Shown here: one piece after another, positions 20,502-29,470 of the stretch
Layout: each line of letters opens with the position of its first letter
Position numbering within the stretch: the first letter of the stretch is position 1
NCBI GenBank assembly: GCA_011389515.1
Contig: JAABUA010000004.1
Coordinates: 1-64,000 of the forward strand
Direction of reading: 5' to 3'
DNA length: 64,000 nt
DNA from: Desulfobacteraceae bacterium
GTDB taxonomy: Bacteria > Desulfobacterota > Desulfobacteria > Desulfobacterales > Desulfosalsimonadaceae
Notes under the pieces: model-generated
Told to the model about the DNA's origin: nothing
The model's database searches: none
Seen by the model: only the letters and a program-made list of their open reading frames with translations
Program-made: the position numbers and the translations under genes

Positions 20502-22307
20502 TCAGGACTGCTCCCGGACGTTGAATTCTAGCTTCCACCGGTTTTCGTTTTCAACCGAAACGCACCATATTTCAAGCGTACCGATCTCGGTGACATCCAC
20601 CTCAAGGTTCACGCGGATACTTGTGCCTGGGGGGCCATCAAGGAGGGTTTCAAGGGTGGTGATCTCCTCTATCTCGTCATGCCAGTCCTCAATTACGGCT
20701 CCCGGTGCGTCATTCTTGCGAATGGCGGATCCGAAGAAATCGAATCGGACCTGTTCTCCCACTACCAATACGAATTCTCTCTGCGAAAGAAATGTCCGCG
20801 TCCCTTCTTCCATTCCAAAGGGGGCCACGCACAGGGCCTTGATAGGCGCGGGAATACCCGGAACTGCAGGCATTGCCGCCGCAATTCCGATGTAATAGGA
20901 TTTGCCCAGACCGCCCCGGATGCGGATACCATGACCTCTCCTTGCATGACCATAGTAGGCCGCGCCGCGGGCAACCGCCAGGTCATAATCTTCCGTGTTG
21001 ATTTCCCGGATCCCGGGTTGGCTGCCGCTGACTGACCAGCAATTGAGGACATTTTTGATGCGTTCCCGGATAATGCGTGCTTTCATGACCCCCCCGTTGA
21101 ACAGGATGGCCGTGGGGGCATCGAATTGCGGGGAGTCTGCAGATGACGTCCGGTTCAGAAAAGCCGCCATGTGCCTGGTTATTGCGGGATCGGATGCATA
21201 AACAAGCCCCGCTTCCTGGAGTCCGGCCCGCCTTGGCGATGCAGGCGTGTCTGCGGCGTCGCATTCCGGAAAAAAACCATCGATCAGAACGTTTTCCATA
21301 TCTTCCGCCGTCAATGTCGTTTTGATCGTTCCACCGATAAGACCGCTTCCCCTTCCCAGAATCGTCACCGGAAAGGAATCCACATCTTCCCGTGAAAAAA
21401 CGGTTTCCTTGGCATTTCTGCATCCGTGAACCAGCCCCCGCATCTGCCAGGAATCAATCCTTGTACCGGCATCAGCCAGTTTTCTGCTGAGATAGTAGGC
21501 CAGCGTCAAATCCATGTTGTCTCCACCAACGAGAAGATGATCTCCCACCGCTGTCCTGTCCAGCACGAGATGGCCGGCCTCTTCTGAAATCCGTATCAGG
21601 CTGAAGTCCGTCGTTCCGCCGCCCACATCGCAAATCAGCACCAGATCATTTTTTTCAATCATCTTTCGCCACTTTTCGCCGGACATTTCAATCCATGAAT
21701 AAAATGCCGCCTGGGGCTCTTCCAGCAGCCTGATACTGGAAAGGCCGGCTGCGTCTGCGGCCTGTACGGTCAATTCCCTGGCCACGGCATCAAAAGATGC
21801 CGGTACGGTCAGGTAAATGTCCTGGTTTTCCATGGCAAGGGAGGGATCCCCGGCAGCGATCTCATGGTTCCAGGCGTCGCGTATGTATGCAAGTATGGCA
21901 GAAGACGCCTGGACCGGTGAAATTTTTTCGATATCTCCCGGGGCTTCCCAGGGGAGTACCGGGCTGTTCCGGTCCACCGACGTATTGCACAGCCATGACT
22001 TTGATGACGCAATCACCCGCTGCGGAACCTCTGCACCGCGGGATCTGGCAAATTCGCCAACCACCAGTGCCCCTCCGGACGACCAGGGCAGGTCAAATGC
22101 ACCGTCCGTTGTTTCAGATGCAGAAGGAATATACAGAAACGAAGCAAGGCTCTTTCGCTTTTCAATGGTATGGGGGGCAACAATCTGTGGGATATCAAAC
22201 ACCCGGATATCGGGAACTTCGCCCTGTTCCTTCACCGGCTCCGTGTATGCCACAATGCTGTTTGTCGTTCCTAAATCTATACCGATAATATATTTTGAAT
22301 CCACCAT
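20502..22307 (-). CDS. Hsp70-like ATPase, short form
   Basis: 601 residues with the same architecture as its neighbour but without the long helical tail. It has YIIGIDLGTTNSIVAYTE at the N-terminus, LICDVGGGTTDFSLI and AILFNGGVMKARIIRERI, followed by a beta-sandwich ending near residue 600 (EFNVREQS). The two proteins align over their whole ATPase regions, so this is a tandem duplication followed by divergence. Neither has a DnaJ or GrpE gene nearby. Substrate unknown; the conserved company of DUF2760 suggests a membrane- or envelope-related chaperone task. Confidence 0.87.
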   Translation of the reverse strand: MVDSKYIIGIDLGTTNSIVAYTEPVKEQGEVPDIRVFDIPQIVAPHTIEKRKSLASFLYIPSASETTDGAFDLPWSSGGALVVGEFARSRGAEVPQRVIASSKSWLCNTSVDRNSPVLPWEAPGDIEKISPVQASSAILAYIRDAWNHEIAAGDPSLAMENQDIYLTVPASFDAVARELTVQAADAAGLSSIRLLEEPQAAFYSWIEMSGEKWRKMIEKNDLVLICDVGGGTTDFSLIRISEEAGHLVLDRTAVGDHLLVGGDNMDLTLAYYLSRKLADAGTRIDSWQMRGLVHGCRNAKETVFSREDVDSFPVTILGRGSGLIGGTIKTTLTAEDMENVLIDGFFPECDAADTPASPRRAGLQEAGLVYASDPAITRHMAAFLNRTSSADSPQFDAPTAILFNGGVMKARIIRERIKNVLNCWSVSGSQPGIREINTEDYDLAVARGAAYYGHARRGHGIRIRGGLGKSYYIGIAAAMPAVPGIPAPIKALCVAPFGMEEGTRTFLSQREFVLVVGEQVRFDFFGSAIRKNDAPGAVIEDWHDEIEEITTLETLLDGPPGTSIRVNLEVDVTEIGTLEIWCVSVENENRWKLEFNVREQS

Positions 22308-22378
22308 GTAAACACTCTTTGTCCTTTATTTATCGCTGGAATAAAAAGCCTGTTTTCGACCCCGCACTGTCATAAATG

Positions 22379-23194
22379 TTACACAATTTCAACTTCCGCA
22401 GGCGAGATTGTTTTCGGATCACCGCTTCCGGTGAGTACGGGAAGTTCCAATTTTCCGGCACGCCATCCCCTGTGCCGCAGGATGCCATTGAAAGGCGGAT
22501 TGCCGGTAACGTTGCCGGTGAGTTTTATGGCGCTGGAATCGAAATTGTCCCGGACGGTTACCGTTTCCCCTTCATTTTCGTCCATTACAGATCGCGGCGA
22601 CAGATGTTTTTCAAGGCTTTTTTTGCAATTTTCATGGATGCTTCTTACTGCCGCTCCGATCTGGGCGTCATCGTAGGAATCAAGGTCCTCTGTCAGAAAA
22701 TCAACAAGGCGCCCTTCCCTCTGAAGAACCGCCAGCAGTTGGAGATAGTAACGCTTCTGTTTGTCTTCGATTTCCTGGGAGGAGACCGTGGGCCCTGAAT
22801 CCTCCGGAAGGGGAACAAACTCGCCTTTGCCTTTGCGCGGTGCTTTTTCTGATTTCCCTTTTTTCGCTTGATCGGCGAAGCCTTCCCTTCTCAGCACGCG
22901 AACCAGTATTCCGCGGACAGCAAGCCAGAAAACAAGGAAAAAGAAAAAAAACAAGCCAATGGATACCGGTAGAAACAAGGCGCGAATCCACTCGATAACA
23001 GGCCATGCCTCTTCCATGCCGGTCTGCAGCGCCGGCCTTTCAAGAGCAGCATCTCTGAGCTGCTCCAGGGGCACGAGGGTAAATATGTATCCGGCACCCA
23101 GGTAAATGGAAACAGTAATAACCGCTGCCAGCAGCAGCATTAAAATAAACAACCAGCAAAAGCTTCTCCTGGAAAAGGACTTGATAATGTTCAT
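22379..23194 (-). CDS. DUF2760 membrane protein
   Basis: About 271 residues. Two transmembrane helices are visible near residues 12-35 (LFILMLLLAAVITVSIYLGA) and 70-95 (LFLPVSIGLFFFFFLVFWLA). A Lys-rich linker and a soluble ~150-residue domain typical of DUF2760 follow (YYLQLLAVLQREGRLVDFL is the conserved segment). ATG 23194 is preceded by GGAG at 9 bp; longer in-frame versions lack support. It is the first gene of a three-gene unit with two Hsp70-like proteins, an association known from other deltaproteobacteria. Function unknown; possibly it anchors the Hsp70s at the membrane. Confidence 0.8.
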   Translation of the reverse strand: MNIIKSFSRRSFCWLFILMLLLAAVITVSIYLGAGYIFTLVPLEQLRDAALERPALQTGMEEAWPVIEWIRALFLPVSIGLFFFFFLVFWLAVRGILVRVLRREGFADQAKKGKSEKAPRKGKGEFVPLPEDSGPTVSSQEIEDKQKRYYLQLLAVLQREGRLVDFLTEDLDSYDDAQIGAAVRSIHENCKKSLEKHLSPRSVMDENEGETVTVRDNFDSSAIKLTGNVTGNPPFNGILRHRGWRAGKLELPVLTGSGDPKTISPAEVEIV

Positions 23195-23429
23195 CTTGCG
23201 TATCTCCATGCGCAGAGTAAATCGCGCCTCACCAAAAATTATTGTTTGTTCATGCGCTGAAATAACCATAGCAAAAGAATAATCGGTAATAATTAAATAG
23301 TAACCCATTTGCTGTCAAGAAACTTTTATACCGCCGCCGCCCGCTCAGATTGTTTTTTCCTGATTGTTTTTGCCTTGAACCCTGAAAGGCAGGATGGTAT
23401 GGTAAATAAAAACAAAGAGGCGTGCTGCA

Positions 23430-23615
23430 ATGATTATTATACGGGATACGTTTGATTTTGAAATCGGCTATTTGGCAAAAAGCCCATGCAAGGACTGCCC
23501 TCGTCGTGAAGACCTTCCGGTCTGCACTGACCGGTGCCGCGTTCTGGAGGAAATTCAGGTAACGCTTGCAAGGGGTGTCTCATGTACGGGACGCCACCCG
23601 TTTCTTGAATCATGA
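23430..23615 (+). CDS. Small cysteine-rich protein
   Basis: 61 residues. Cysteines at 20, 23, 32, 36 and 52 form CxxC and CxxxC pairs (SPCKDCPRRE, PVCTDRC), suggesting a zinc ribbon or other metal site. GAGG precedes the ATG at good spacing. It is followed 28 bp later by the YfaZ-like porin gene on the same strand. No family recognised; the coding assignment rests on the ribosome-binding site and Cys pattern. Confidence 0.6.
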   Translation: MIIIRDTFDFEIGYLAKSPCKDCPRREDLPVCTDRCRVLEEIQVTLARGVSCTGRHPFLES

Positions 23616-23643
23616 CAAAATGACAAGATAGAGTGTGTTACAT

Positions 23644-24249
23644 ATGAAACGGATCTATTTACCATCGCTCATCCTGCTGATTGCCCTGCTTGCAATTCCG
23701 GCGGAAGCTGTTTCGCGAGAATCCCGGGACAGTTTTATCTTTGGAATCCAGGCGAACCGTACCGCCATTGAAGTGCTTGGCGAAGCCGGATTTCATATCC
23801 AGCCAAGCACTGTATATGTAGGTGGAAACGGGCTATATTATGAGGATAAGTACAAGATGGCAGGCGTTCATGCCATGGTTGGCAATGTGATCCACCGGGG
23901 TATGACCGGAAAAATTGGTTTCAAGGGGGTCGCCGGAAGATTCGAGCGAAGACGAATGGATAATCAGGATTTGCGTGCACTTGCATTTTCAATTTCGGGC
24001 AGCTATGATTTATCGGAAGTCATCGCAACCCGCTACGTACCGGTAATCCTGCACGCTACTTTCAGTTACAGCCCGAAACCGCTGAGCTTTGATGATACCG
24101 AACGTTTTTTTGAAGGTCTGCTTGCCGCGGATTGGATGTTCCTTGAAAATGCTGCCATAACAGCAAGTTTTCGATATCTGGACGTCCATTTCGACGCGTG
24201 GGACAGATCCCATGGATCCGGATACCTTGGGTTCAAATTCATCTTTTAA
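23644..24249 (+). CDS. YfaZ-like outer membrane protein
   Basis: About 201 residues with an N-terminal signal (YLPSLILLIALLAIPAEAVS, cleavage after AEA). The mature part has alternating beta strands and ends in YLGFKFIF, an aromatic C-terminus typical of outer-membrane barrels. The spacing of GLYYEDKYKMAGVHA and the Gly-rich strands resembles the YfaZ family of small porin-like proteins. ATG 23644 is chosen because the signal peptide begins there. A strong bidirectional terminator follows 11 bp after the stop. Confidence 0.7.
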   Translation: MKRIYLPSLILLIALLAIPAEAVSRESRDSFIFGIQANRTAIEVLGEAGFHIQPSTVYVGGNGLYYEDKYKMAGVHAMVGNVIHRGMTGKIGFKGVAGRFERRRMDNQDLRALAFSISGSYDLSEVIATRYVPVILHATFSYSPKPLSFDDTERFFEGLLAADWMFLENAAITASFRYLDVHFDAWDRSHGSGYLGFKFIF

Positions 24250-24260
24250 AAAAAACAAAA

Positions 24261-24294
24261 AAAATCCCGTGATGTGGAAAATCACGGGATTTTA
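24261..24294. terminator. Bidirectional intrinsic terminator
   Basis: Perfect stem ATCCCGTGAT / ATCACGGGAT with a short purine-rich loop, flanked by AAAA on the left and TTTT on the right. The left flank is a long A run, so both strands end in U tracts. It separates the convergent yfaZ-like and comEA-like genes. Confidence 0.9.
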
Positions 24295-24344
24295 TCGATA
24301 CCGCGGTTTTTGCTTTTCTGATCCGACGTGAATCCCTTCGCCGG

Positions 24345-24629
24345 TTATCCTTCCGCTGTTATATAGTCCTTTATTTTTTCAAACGTTTTTGCACCAATTC
24401 CCCTGACATTCACAATTTCATCAATAGATGTAAATTGCCCATTTTCCTGACGGTAATCGATGATCCTTTGTGCGATGGATGGACCGATTCCCGTGATCGT
24501 CGTCAATTGCTCAACCGTGGCGGTATTGATATTGATTTTACCGCCCCCCTCCGCCTGCACTCCCGAAATCAATCCAATCAGCAGACATAGAAGCATGGCG
24601 ACCAATATTTTCTGTTTATTTTTTACCAC
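24345..24629 (-). CDS. ComEA-like helix-hairpin-helix DNA-binding protein
   Basis: 94 residues: a signal sequence (ILVAMLLCLLIGLISGVQA) and then a short mature protein that is almost entirely a (HhH)2 module (ININTATVEQLTTITGIGPS, then IDEIVNVRGIGAKTFEKIKD). Such single-domain ComEA-like proteins bind DNA in the periplasm during natural transformation. No comEC or pilus gene is nearby, so competence is not implied. The start is GTG 24629 behind AGGAGG. Confidence 0.9.
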   Translation of the reverse strand: MVKNKQKILVAMLLCLLIGLISGVQAEGGGKININTATVEQLTTITGIGPSIAQRIIDYRQENGQFTSIDEIVNVRGIGAKTFEKIKDYITAEG

Positions 24630-24808
24630 TTTTCCTCCTTTTTAAAATATAAAGTAATTTAATATTATAAAAACCGCGTATCGAAAATACGTATAATGAA
24701 TCAACTTAGATAGGATATATAGTAAAATTATTACTATGATGTCAATATTTATATATTAAAAATAATAAAAAAAAGTATAATTAATGCAAAAGTACTATTT
24801 TTACGCAA

Positions 24809-24841
24809 TAAAAAACCCCTGTCAGGCGAACCTGGCAGGGG
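24809..24841 (-). terminator. Intrinsic terminator of panE
   Basis: Stem CCCCTGCCAGG / CCTGACAGGGG (read on the minus strand), followed by a TTTTTT run. It is located about 40 bp after the panE stop. The rest of 24630-24808 is very AT-rich and probably carries the comEA-like gene's promoter. Confidence 0.9.
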
Positions 24842-24881
24842 CAAATCCGAAACCGGCCATATGAAGAATTGTTACTAGAAC

Positions 24882-25805
24882 CTATCTCTTGTGGTTCAGA
24901 TAATCCAGCTGCATCATTATGATACGGGTTTTTTCCATTGTGTAACCGGCATCCGCAGTCGCCTGGACCGGTCTCCGGTATATGGCGTCGATCTCCATTG
25001 GCCGTTTCCCCTCATAATCCAGCTTCATGCTTGGCTTATAGGCGACCATTTGTTTTGTGGCGGAAATCATTATGTCTGCAAAGTCGTCAACGATATCATG
25101 ACCGAAACACCTTGCTCCGGCGATCACTTCAAGCATCACCTCACGAAGAAGGGCCTGTGCCGCTTCACTGTGAATCAAATCGCTGGTATCTGCATTCAAT
25201 ATCACGCTCAAGCCGTTAAAGGGAATATTCCATACGAGTTTTTCCCATCTGGCTCTTCCGAGATCTCCGGCCAGATCAATCGGTACGGATGCCCTGGTGA
25301 ATACTTCATACACCTCTTTCATTGAATCGGTTATGCCTGCGGCCGTGCCGTCTTTGAGGAACTGCCCCATTCGTATGGCACCGTAATCGAGGTGCTTTAC
25401 ATGCCCCGGTCCGATTTTGTTGGCACACAGAAAACAAAGCCCTCCGATGATTGTCGCATCGGGAAGTATTTCCTGGACCTGCTTTTCTACACCGAGACCG
25501 TTCTGCAATACGACAATGGTCGCATCCGGCTGAAGAGCATGCGGCAATATTTCTCGCAGCGCTTCATTGGATGTGGTTTTAAGAGCGATGATTCCGATAT
25601 CGCAAGGCGGCATGTCCTGAGGGCGCGCATATGCGTTAACCGTTGAAACCGCTATGTCCCCATTCACGGAATCGACAATCAGGCCGTGCTGCCGGACATG
25701 TTCGAAATCGCTGTGAAACAGAAAATGAACATCATATCCGCTTTTCACAAGCAGTGCCCCGTAATATCCACCAACGGCACCTGCACCAATCACTGCTATT
25801 TTCAT
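24882..25805 (-). CDS. panE: Ketopantoate reductase family protein
   Basis: 307 residues. The N-terminal NADP-binding Rossmann motif is AVIGAGAVGGYYGALL; the catalytic Lys lies in KLVWNIPFNGLSVIL, with the family Asn next to it; and the helical C-terminal domain ends with SMKLDYEGKRPMEIDAI, the conserved SM-x-D-x4-R-x-EID motif. It probably reduces 2-dehydropantoate to pantoate for coenzyme A synthesis, though members of this family sometimes use other substrates. The stop codon TAG is read from the family C tip TAGAACCTATCTC. The gene is monocistronic with its own terminator. Confidence 0.88.
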   Translation of the reverse strand: MKIAVIGAGAVGGYYGALLVKSGYDVHFLFHSDFEHVRQHGLIVDSVNGDIAVSTVNAYARPQDMPPCDIGIIALKTTSNEALREILPHALQPDATIVVLQNGLGVEKQVQEILPDATIIGGLCFLCANKIGPGHVKHLDYGAIRMGQFLKDGTAAGITDSMKEVYEVFTRASVPIDLAGDLGRARWEKLVWNIPFNGLSVILNADTSDLIHSEAAQALLREVMLEVIAGARCFGHDIVDDFADIMISATKQMVAYKPSMKLDYEGKRPMEIDAIYRRPVQATADAGYTMEKTRIIMMQLDYLNHKR

Positions 25806-25869
25806 TTCCTAATATCCCTTTTGGTTTGCAATGTGCTTTTTTTGATCCTATGATTATATCATTCATACT

Positions 25870-26011
25870 ACAAGCTATCTTAAAAAAAAAGATCGCGCCC
25901 GCTGGCAAGGCGTGAGGCGATGAAAAAGCGGAACATATACGTAATATGTGAGCATTTTGAAGAGCCTCACAACGCCGCCAGAGGGTGTTAGATTATTTTG
26001 AGATAGCTTGT
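25870..26011. repeat. Palindromic dispersed repeat, family A, copy 2 (best preserved)
   Basis: 142 bp with both tips intact: ACAAGCTATCTTAAAA and TTTTGAGATAGCTTGT. The arms pair through GC-rich blocks (GGCAAGGCGTGAGGC with GCCTCACAACGCCGCC) to the ACATAT-ACGTA-ATATGT centre. It lies between panE and a radical SAM gene. No ORF is carried. The flanks 25806-25869 and 26012-26184 show nothing else that I can identify. Confidence 0.9.
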
Positions 26012-26184
26012 AAAAACAAACAAATCAACAGTAGATCTGATCCGGCGGGGGAAGAATCGTGCTCGGGGGGTTGCAAATTGTATAACCCATCCGTTGCTTC
26101 ACATGAAAAACGATTGCACGGTTTGCCCATACACGGTTTTTATGTTCTCCCGCCACAAAAGACAATCAGGCCAATACTTTTCCG

Positions 26185-27462
26185 ATGCGCATATTATTTA
26201 TCTCCGCAAATACCGAAACAATCAACATGCCCGTTCTGCCGCTTGGAATGGCCGCGGTTGCCGCTGCAACCCAAAAAGAAGGGCATGACGTCCTGTCTTT
26301 GAATCTCCTGGGTACAGACGACATCCCGGCTTGTCTTGAAAAAGCGATCCGGCACATCAAACCGGACGCAATCGGAATCTCCGTGCGGAACATCGACGAC
26401 CAATCCATGGAGAATACTCGGTTTATGCTTGGCGCCGCAAAACAACTTGTGGATCATTGCCGGCAAATGTCCGGTGCCCCGGTTGTTTTGGGAGGCGCCG
26501 GATACAGCATTTTTCCTCAAAGCACACTGGAATATACAGGCGCAGATTACGGCTTGCAGGGTGAAGGAGAGGAAATGTTCCCGCTGATGCTTGAGTTTCT
26601 TAATGCCGGGAGAAATCCGGCTTCTATACCCGGCGCTTATATCCGTGGTCTGGAAAGAAAAAATCCACCCTGTTTCAGCAGCGATCTCGGAGGATTTTCG
26701 CTTCCTGAACCGGAAGGGCATCTTGATTTTCCCAATGCCCTTGAAAAAAAACAAATGTGGCTTCCCTACCAGACACGGCGGGGGTGCCCCATGCGGTGCA
26801 GCTACTGCTCCACTCCGGCCATTGAAGGAACATCCATACGCACCCATGATATCCGCTTGATTGTGGAAAACATATCCCGCTTTGCGGACAAAGGCATCGA
26901 GCAGTTCTATTTCGTGGACAACATTTTCAATATTCCTGAATCCTACGCGGAAAAACTTTGCGATGCCATGATCGATGCAGATTTTCGTATTAAATGGCGC
27001 TGTATTATATACCCCAAAAAATTACCCGGAAAGCTGGCGAAAAAAATGGCCGGTGCGGGGTGCACGGATGTGAGCCTTGGATTTGAAAGCGCCTCCGCTA
27101 CGGTCCTTGAACGATTAAACAAAAAATACAGCCCCAACGACGTGCTGGAAACCTCCCGTATGCTGAACGATTGCGGCATACGGCAAATGGGCTTTCTTCT
27201 TTTGGGCGGTCCGGGGGAAACCCGTGAAACCGTTTTAAAAACCCTTGAATTTTCAGATACGCTGCCGCTGGATTCATTGAAATTGACGATCGGCCTTCGC
27301 ATTTATCCCGACACACCGCTGGCGGGGGCTGCACTGGATGAAGGATTTATATCCGCATCGGACAACCTCCTGACACCCCGCTTCTATCTGCGCCCGGAAC
27401 TTGCCGCCTGGCTGCCTGTGTACGCCGCAAAATGGTCCGAAGACAGGCCTCACTGCGTGTGA
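26185..27462 (+). CDS. B12-binding-domain radical SAM protein
   Basis: 425 residues. Residues 1-~150 form a cobalamin-binding-like Rossmann domain (MRILFISANTETINMPVLPL, then LGGAGYSIFP). The radical SAM core follows with GCPMRCSYCSTP (C-x3-C-x2-C), a Gly-rich SAM segment FVDNIFNIPESYA, and LLGGPGETRETV. Members of this class act on hopanoids, lipids, antibiotics and other targets by methylation or rearrangement; the substrate cannot be assigned. The ribosome-binding site is weak. It stands alone between a family A repeat and the ArsP-like permease. Confidence 0.85.
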   Translation: MRILFISANTETINMPVLPLGMAAVAAATQKEGHDVLSLNLLGTDDIPACLEKAIRHIKPDAIGISVRNIDDQSMENTRFMLGAAKQLVDHCRQMSGAPVVLGGAGYSIFPQSTLEYTGADYGLQGEGEEMFPLMLEFLNAGRNPASIPGAYIRGLERKNPPCFSSDLGGFSLPEPEGHLDFPNALEKKQMWLPYQTRRGCPMRCSYCSTPAIEGTSIRTHDIRLIVENISRFADKGIEQFYFVDNIFNIPESYAEKLCDAMIDADFRIKWRCIIYPKKLPGKLAKKMAGAGCTDVSLGFESASATVLERLNKKYSPNDVLETSRMLNDCGIRQMGFLLLGGPGETRETVLKTLEFSDTLPLDSLKLTIGLRIYPDTPLAGAALDEGFISASDNLLTPRFYLRPELAAWLPVYAAKWSEDRPHCV

Positions 27463-27533
27463 TGAAAGGCAGTAAAGACATTTGAAGACATGGATGAAAA
27501 ACCGTTTGTTATCCATAAAATCATTTGCCGGAC

Positions 27534-27562
27534 TTGACATATTTATATTTAAATCATATATT
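27534..27562 (+). promoter_or_regulatory. Sigma-70-type promoter for the permease operon
   Basis: TTGACA, 17 bp, TATATT, about 80 bp before the permease start. The -10 box and downstream bases (TATATTCCAATTTATCGATTTATTAAAA) resemble those at 31542-31573, suggesting a shared regulator. Confidence 0.7.
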
Positions 27563-27645
27563 CCAATTTATCGATTTATTAAAAGACATTTTCGTAATGT
27601 CAGGGAAAAATTCTCCAATATTATTATGACAAGAAGGCCATCAAA

Positions 27646-28884
27646 ATGACGCAACGAACTAAATTTCTTCTTATCCTGGCGACATTTCTCTTTGCATACT
27701 TTGTCCCGTTTACCCATGACCGCGTGGCCGGGGCCCTCGTGGAATCTTTTCTGCTTCTGCAGGAATATGCCCGGGAACACGTGCTGCTTTGCCTGATTCC
27801 CGCTTTTTTCATCGCCGGCGCCATTGCGGTGTTTTTATCCCAGGCATCTGTGGTAAAGTATTTTGGCGCGGAAGCCAAAAAGATCGTATCCTATGGTGTT
27901 GCGTCGGTTTCCGGCACGATCCTGGCGGTTTGCTCCTGTACCGTGCTGCCTCTGTTTGCCAGCATTTACCAGCGGGGGGCAGGCATCGGCCCGGCCGTGG
28001 CCTTTTTGTATTCCGGTCCGGCCATCAATGTACTGGCCATCATTTTGACCGCCCGCGTATTGGGCTTTGAAATGGGGGTTGCCCGGGCAATCGGCGCAAT
28101 TATTTTCGCCATTGTCATAGGCCTTTCCATGGCCTTCATTTACAGAAAGGAAGACAAGGAGCGGCTGGCCGGCCCGCAAATGCAGATGCCTGAGGAAAAA
28201 ATGCATCGCAGTCTGTGGCAGGACCTGTCCTTTTTTGCGTTGCTGGTCATCTTCCTGGTATTTGCCAACTGGGGCAAGCCACAGTCCGACGCTGGTTTCT
28301 GGGCAACAATGTATGAAATCCGTTGGTATGTAGCAGGTCTTTCACTCTTGCTCTTAATACCGGTGCTGTGGCGGTGGTTTCAGAAGGACGAGCTCAAAGA
28401 ATGGGTTGGAGAAACCTACAATTATGGGATGATGATCATGCCCCTGCTCTTTATCGGCGTCCTGTTTGCCGGTTTTTTCCTGGGACGTCCCGGACATGAG
28501 GCGATGATCCCGTCGAAATATGTTGAGGCCGTTGTAGGGGCAAGCCCGGCCCAATTCTTTGCCCTGACCGGGATGCAGCAAGGTGCCGCCCATGACCTTA
28601 TATCCGCTGTATGGCCGGTGTGGACAAGCTTTTTTGCAGCTGTTTCCGCAGCGTTCATGTATTTCGCCACCCTTACCGAAGTGCCGATTCTTCAAGGCCT
28701 CATGGGTTCCGGTATGGGCAAGGGGCCTGCCCTGGCCCTTCTTCTGGCCGGACCGGCGGTATCTCTGCCGAACATGCTGGTTATCAGAGGGGTTTTAGGC
28801 ACCAGAAAAACAATGACGTACGTGGCCATTGTCATCTTGTTTTCAACGATCTGCGGGGTGTTTTACGGAGAACTGTTTGCGTGA
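27646..28884 (+). CDS. ArsP/UPF0718-type permease
   Basis: 412-residue integral membrane protein with about ten transmembrane helices in two related halves. Signature segments are CSCTVLPLFASIYQRGAGIG followed by FLYSGPAINVLAI in the first half, and LLLAGPAVSLPNMLVIRGVL near the end, as in the DUF318 permease family, to which the methylarsenite exporter ArsP belongs. The Cys pair in the first half could bind a soft metal or metalloid. It is followed 55 bp later by a CPKC mini-thioredoxin, the usual partner of this permease type. Substrate is therefore probably an arsenical or other thiophilic compound; this is inference. Confidence 0.85.
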   Translation: MTQRTKFLLILATFLFAYFVPFTHDRVAGALVESFLLLQEYAREHVLLCLIPAFFIAGAIAVFLSQASVVKYFGAEAKKIVSYGVASVSGTILAVCSCTVLPLFASIYQRGAGIGPAVAFLYSGPAINVLAIILTARVLGFEMGVARAIGAIIFAIVIGLSMAFIYRKEDKERLAGPQMQMPEEKMHRSLWQDLSFFALLVIFLVFANWGKPQSDAGFWATMYEIRWYVAGLSLLLLIPVLWRWFQKDELKEWVGETYNYGMMIMPLLFIGVLFAGFFLGRPGHEAMIPSKYVEAVVGASPAQFFALTGMQQGAAHDLISAVWPVWTSFFAAVSAAFMYFATLTEVPILQGLMGSGMGKGPALALLLAGPAVSLPNMLVIRGVLGTRKTMTYVAIVILFSTICGVFYGELFA

Positions 28885-28939
28885 AGCAATCATCTGATAG
28901 CAAACCAAATAAAATGATAACAAAAAAAGGAGCCGCATC

Positions 28940-29170
28940 ATGGAAATTAAAATTCTGGGCCCGGGATGCCCGAAATGTTCGAAAACCGATGAAATCGTGA
29001 AAGAAGCCATTTCCGAATCCGGATCCAATGCAACGGTTACAAAGATCAGCGACACCATGGAAATCGCCAGCTACGGGATTTTTGGCACACCTGCGGTGGT
29101 AATCGACGGCGAAGTGAAATCCGTGGGCAAAGTTCCCAAAAAAGAAGACGTATTGTCATGGCTTAAATAA
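28940..29170 (+). CDS. Small thioredoxin-like protein (redox-active disulfide type)
   Basis: 76 residues with a glutaredoxin-like fold: MEIKILGPGCPKCSKTDEIV carries the CPKC active site and IFGTPAVVIDGEV the cis-Pro loop. It belongs to the Thioredoxin_3 group, commonly encoded next to UPF0718 permeases. AAAGGAG lies upstream of the ATG. It probably keeps cysteines of the permease, or its thiol-bound substrate, in the right redox state. Confidence 0.9.
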   Translation: MEIKILGPGCPKCSKTDEIVKEAISESGSNATVTKISDTMEIASYGIFGTPAVVIDGEVKSVGKVPKKEDVLSWLK

Positions 29171-29176
29171 TTACAG

Positions 29177-29410
29177 TAGAATCCATCTCAACATTCGGAT
29201 TTTGGTTCAATATCTTTATTTGACGACTCCGTAAAAAGTCCAATATCTGCGTTACTCGCAATTTCCGAAGAATCTCACGTACGGCTAAGTACGCTCAATT
29301 CTTCAAAAATCGCGCAAGCCTTGATCTTGGACTTTTTTCAAAGTCGTCTGCTCCAGACTTTTTACGGGTTCATCTTATTTGGCCGAAAGACAATTTTGTG
29401 GTGGGCTCTA
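29177..29410. repeat. Composite repeat: family C tips around a family B element
   Basis: The left tip TAGAATCCATCTCAACATT and an inverted, diverged right tip (AATTTTGTGGTGGGCTCTA) enclose the family B copy 2 at 29222-29374. The right end carries GGCCGAAAGACAAT, which recurs at 31595-31608 next to another C tip (TTGAAATAGGTTCTA, 31611-31625). It fills the gap between the thioredoxin and dsbA-like genes. Confidence 0.6.
29222..29374. repeat. Palindromic dispersed repeat, family B, copy 2
   Basis: The inverted tips GACGACTCCGTAAAAAGT / ACTTTTTTCAAAGTCGTC bound the element, with an outer tip GACTTTTTACGGGTTCATC 8 bp further, exactly as in copy 1 at 11752-11903. The centre is rich in ACGT (CACGTACGGCTAAGTACG). 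Confidence 0.85.
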
Positions 29411-29470
29411 TATCACCGTCCGTCAAAATTTTATCCACGACTACGGCAAATATAACGGGGATTCAGGAAT

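Noticed and set aside
20260-20895. Long open frame on the plus strand opposite the Hsp70-like genes
   Set aside because: It has no ribosome-binding site or recognisable motif and lies antisense to two strongly conserved coding regions, as do many other long frames in this GC-balanced sequence.
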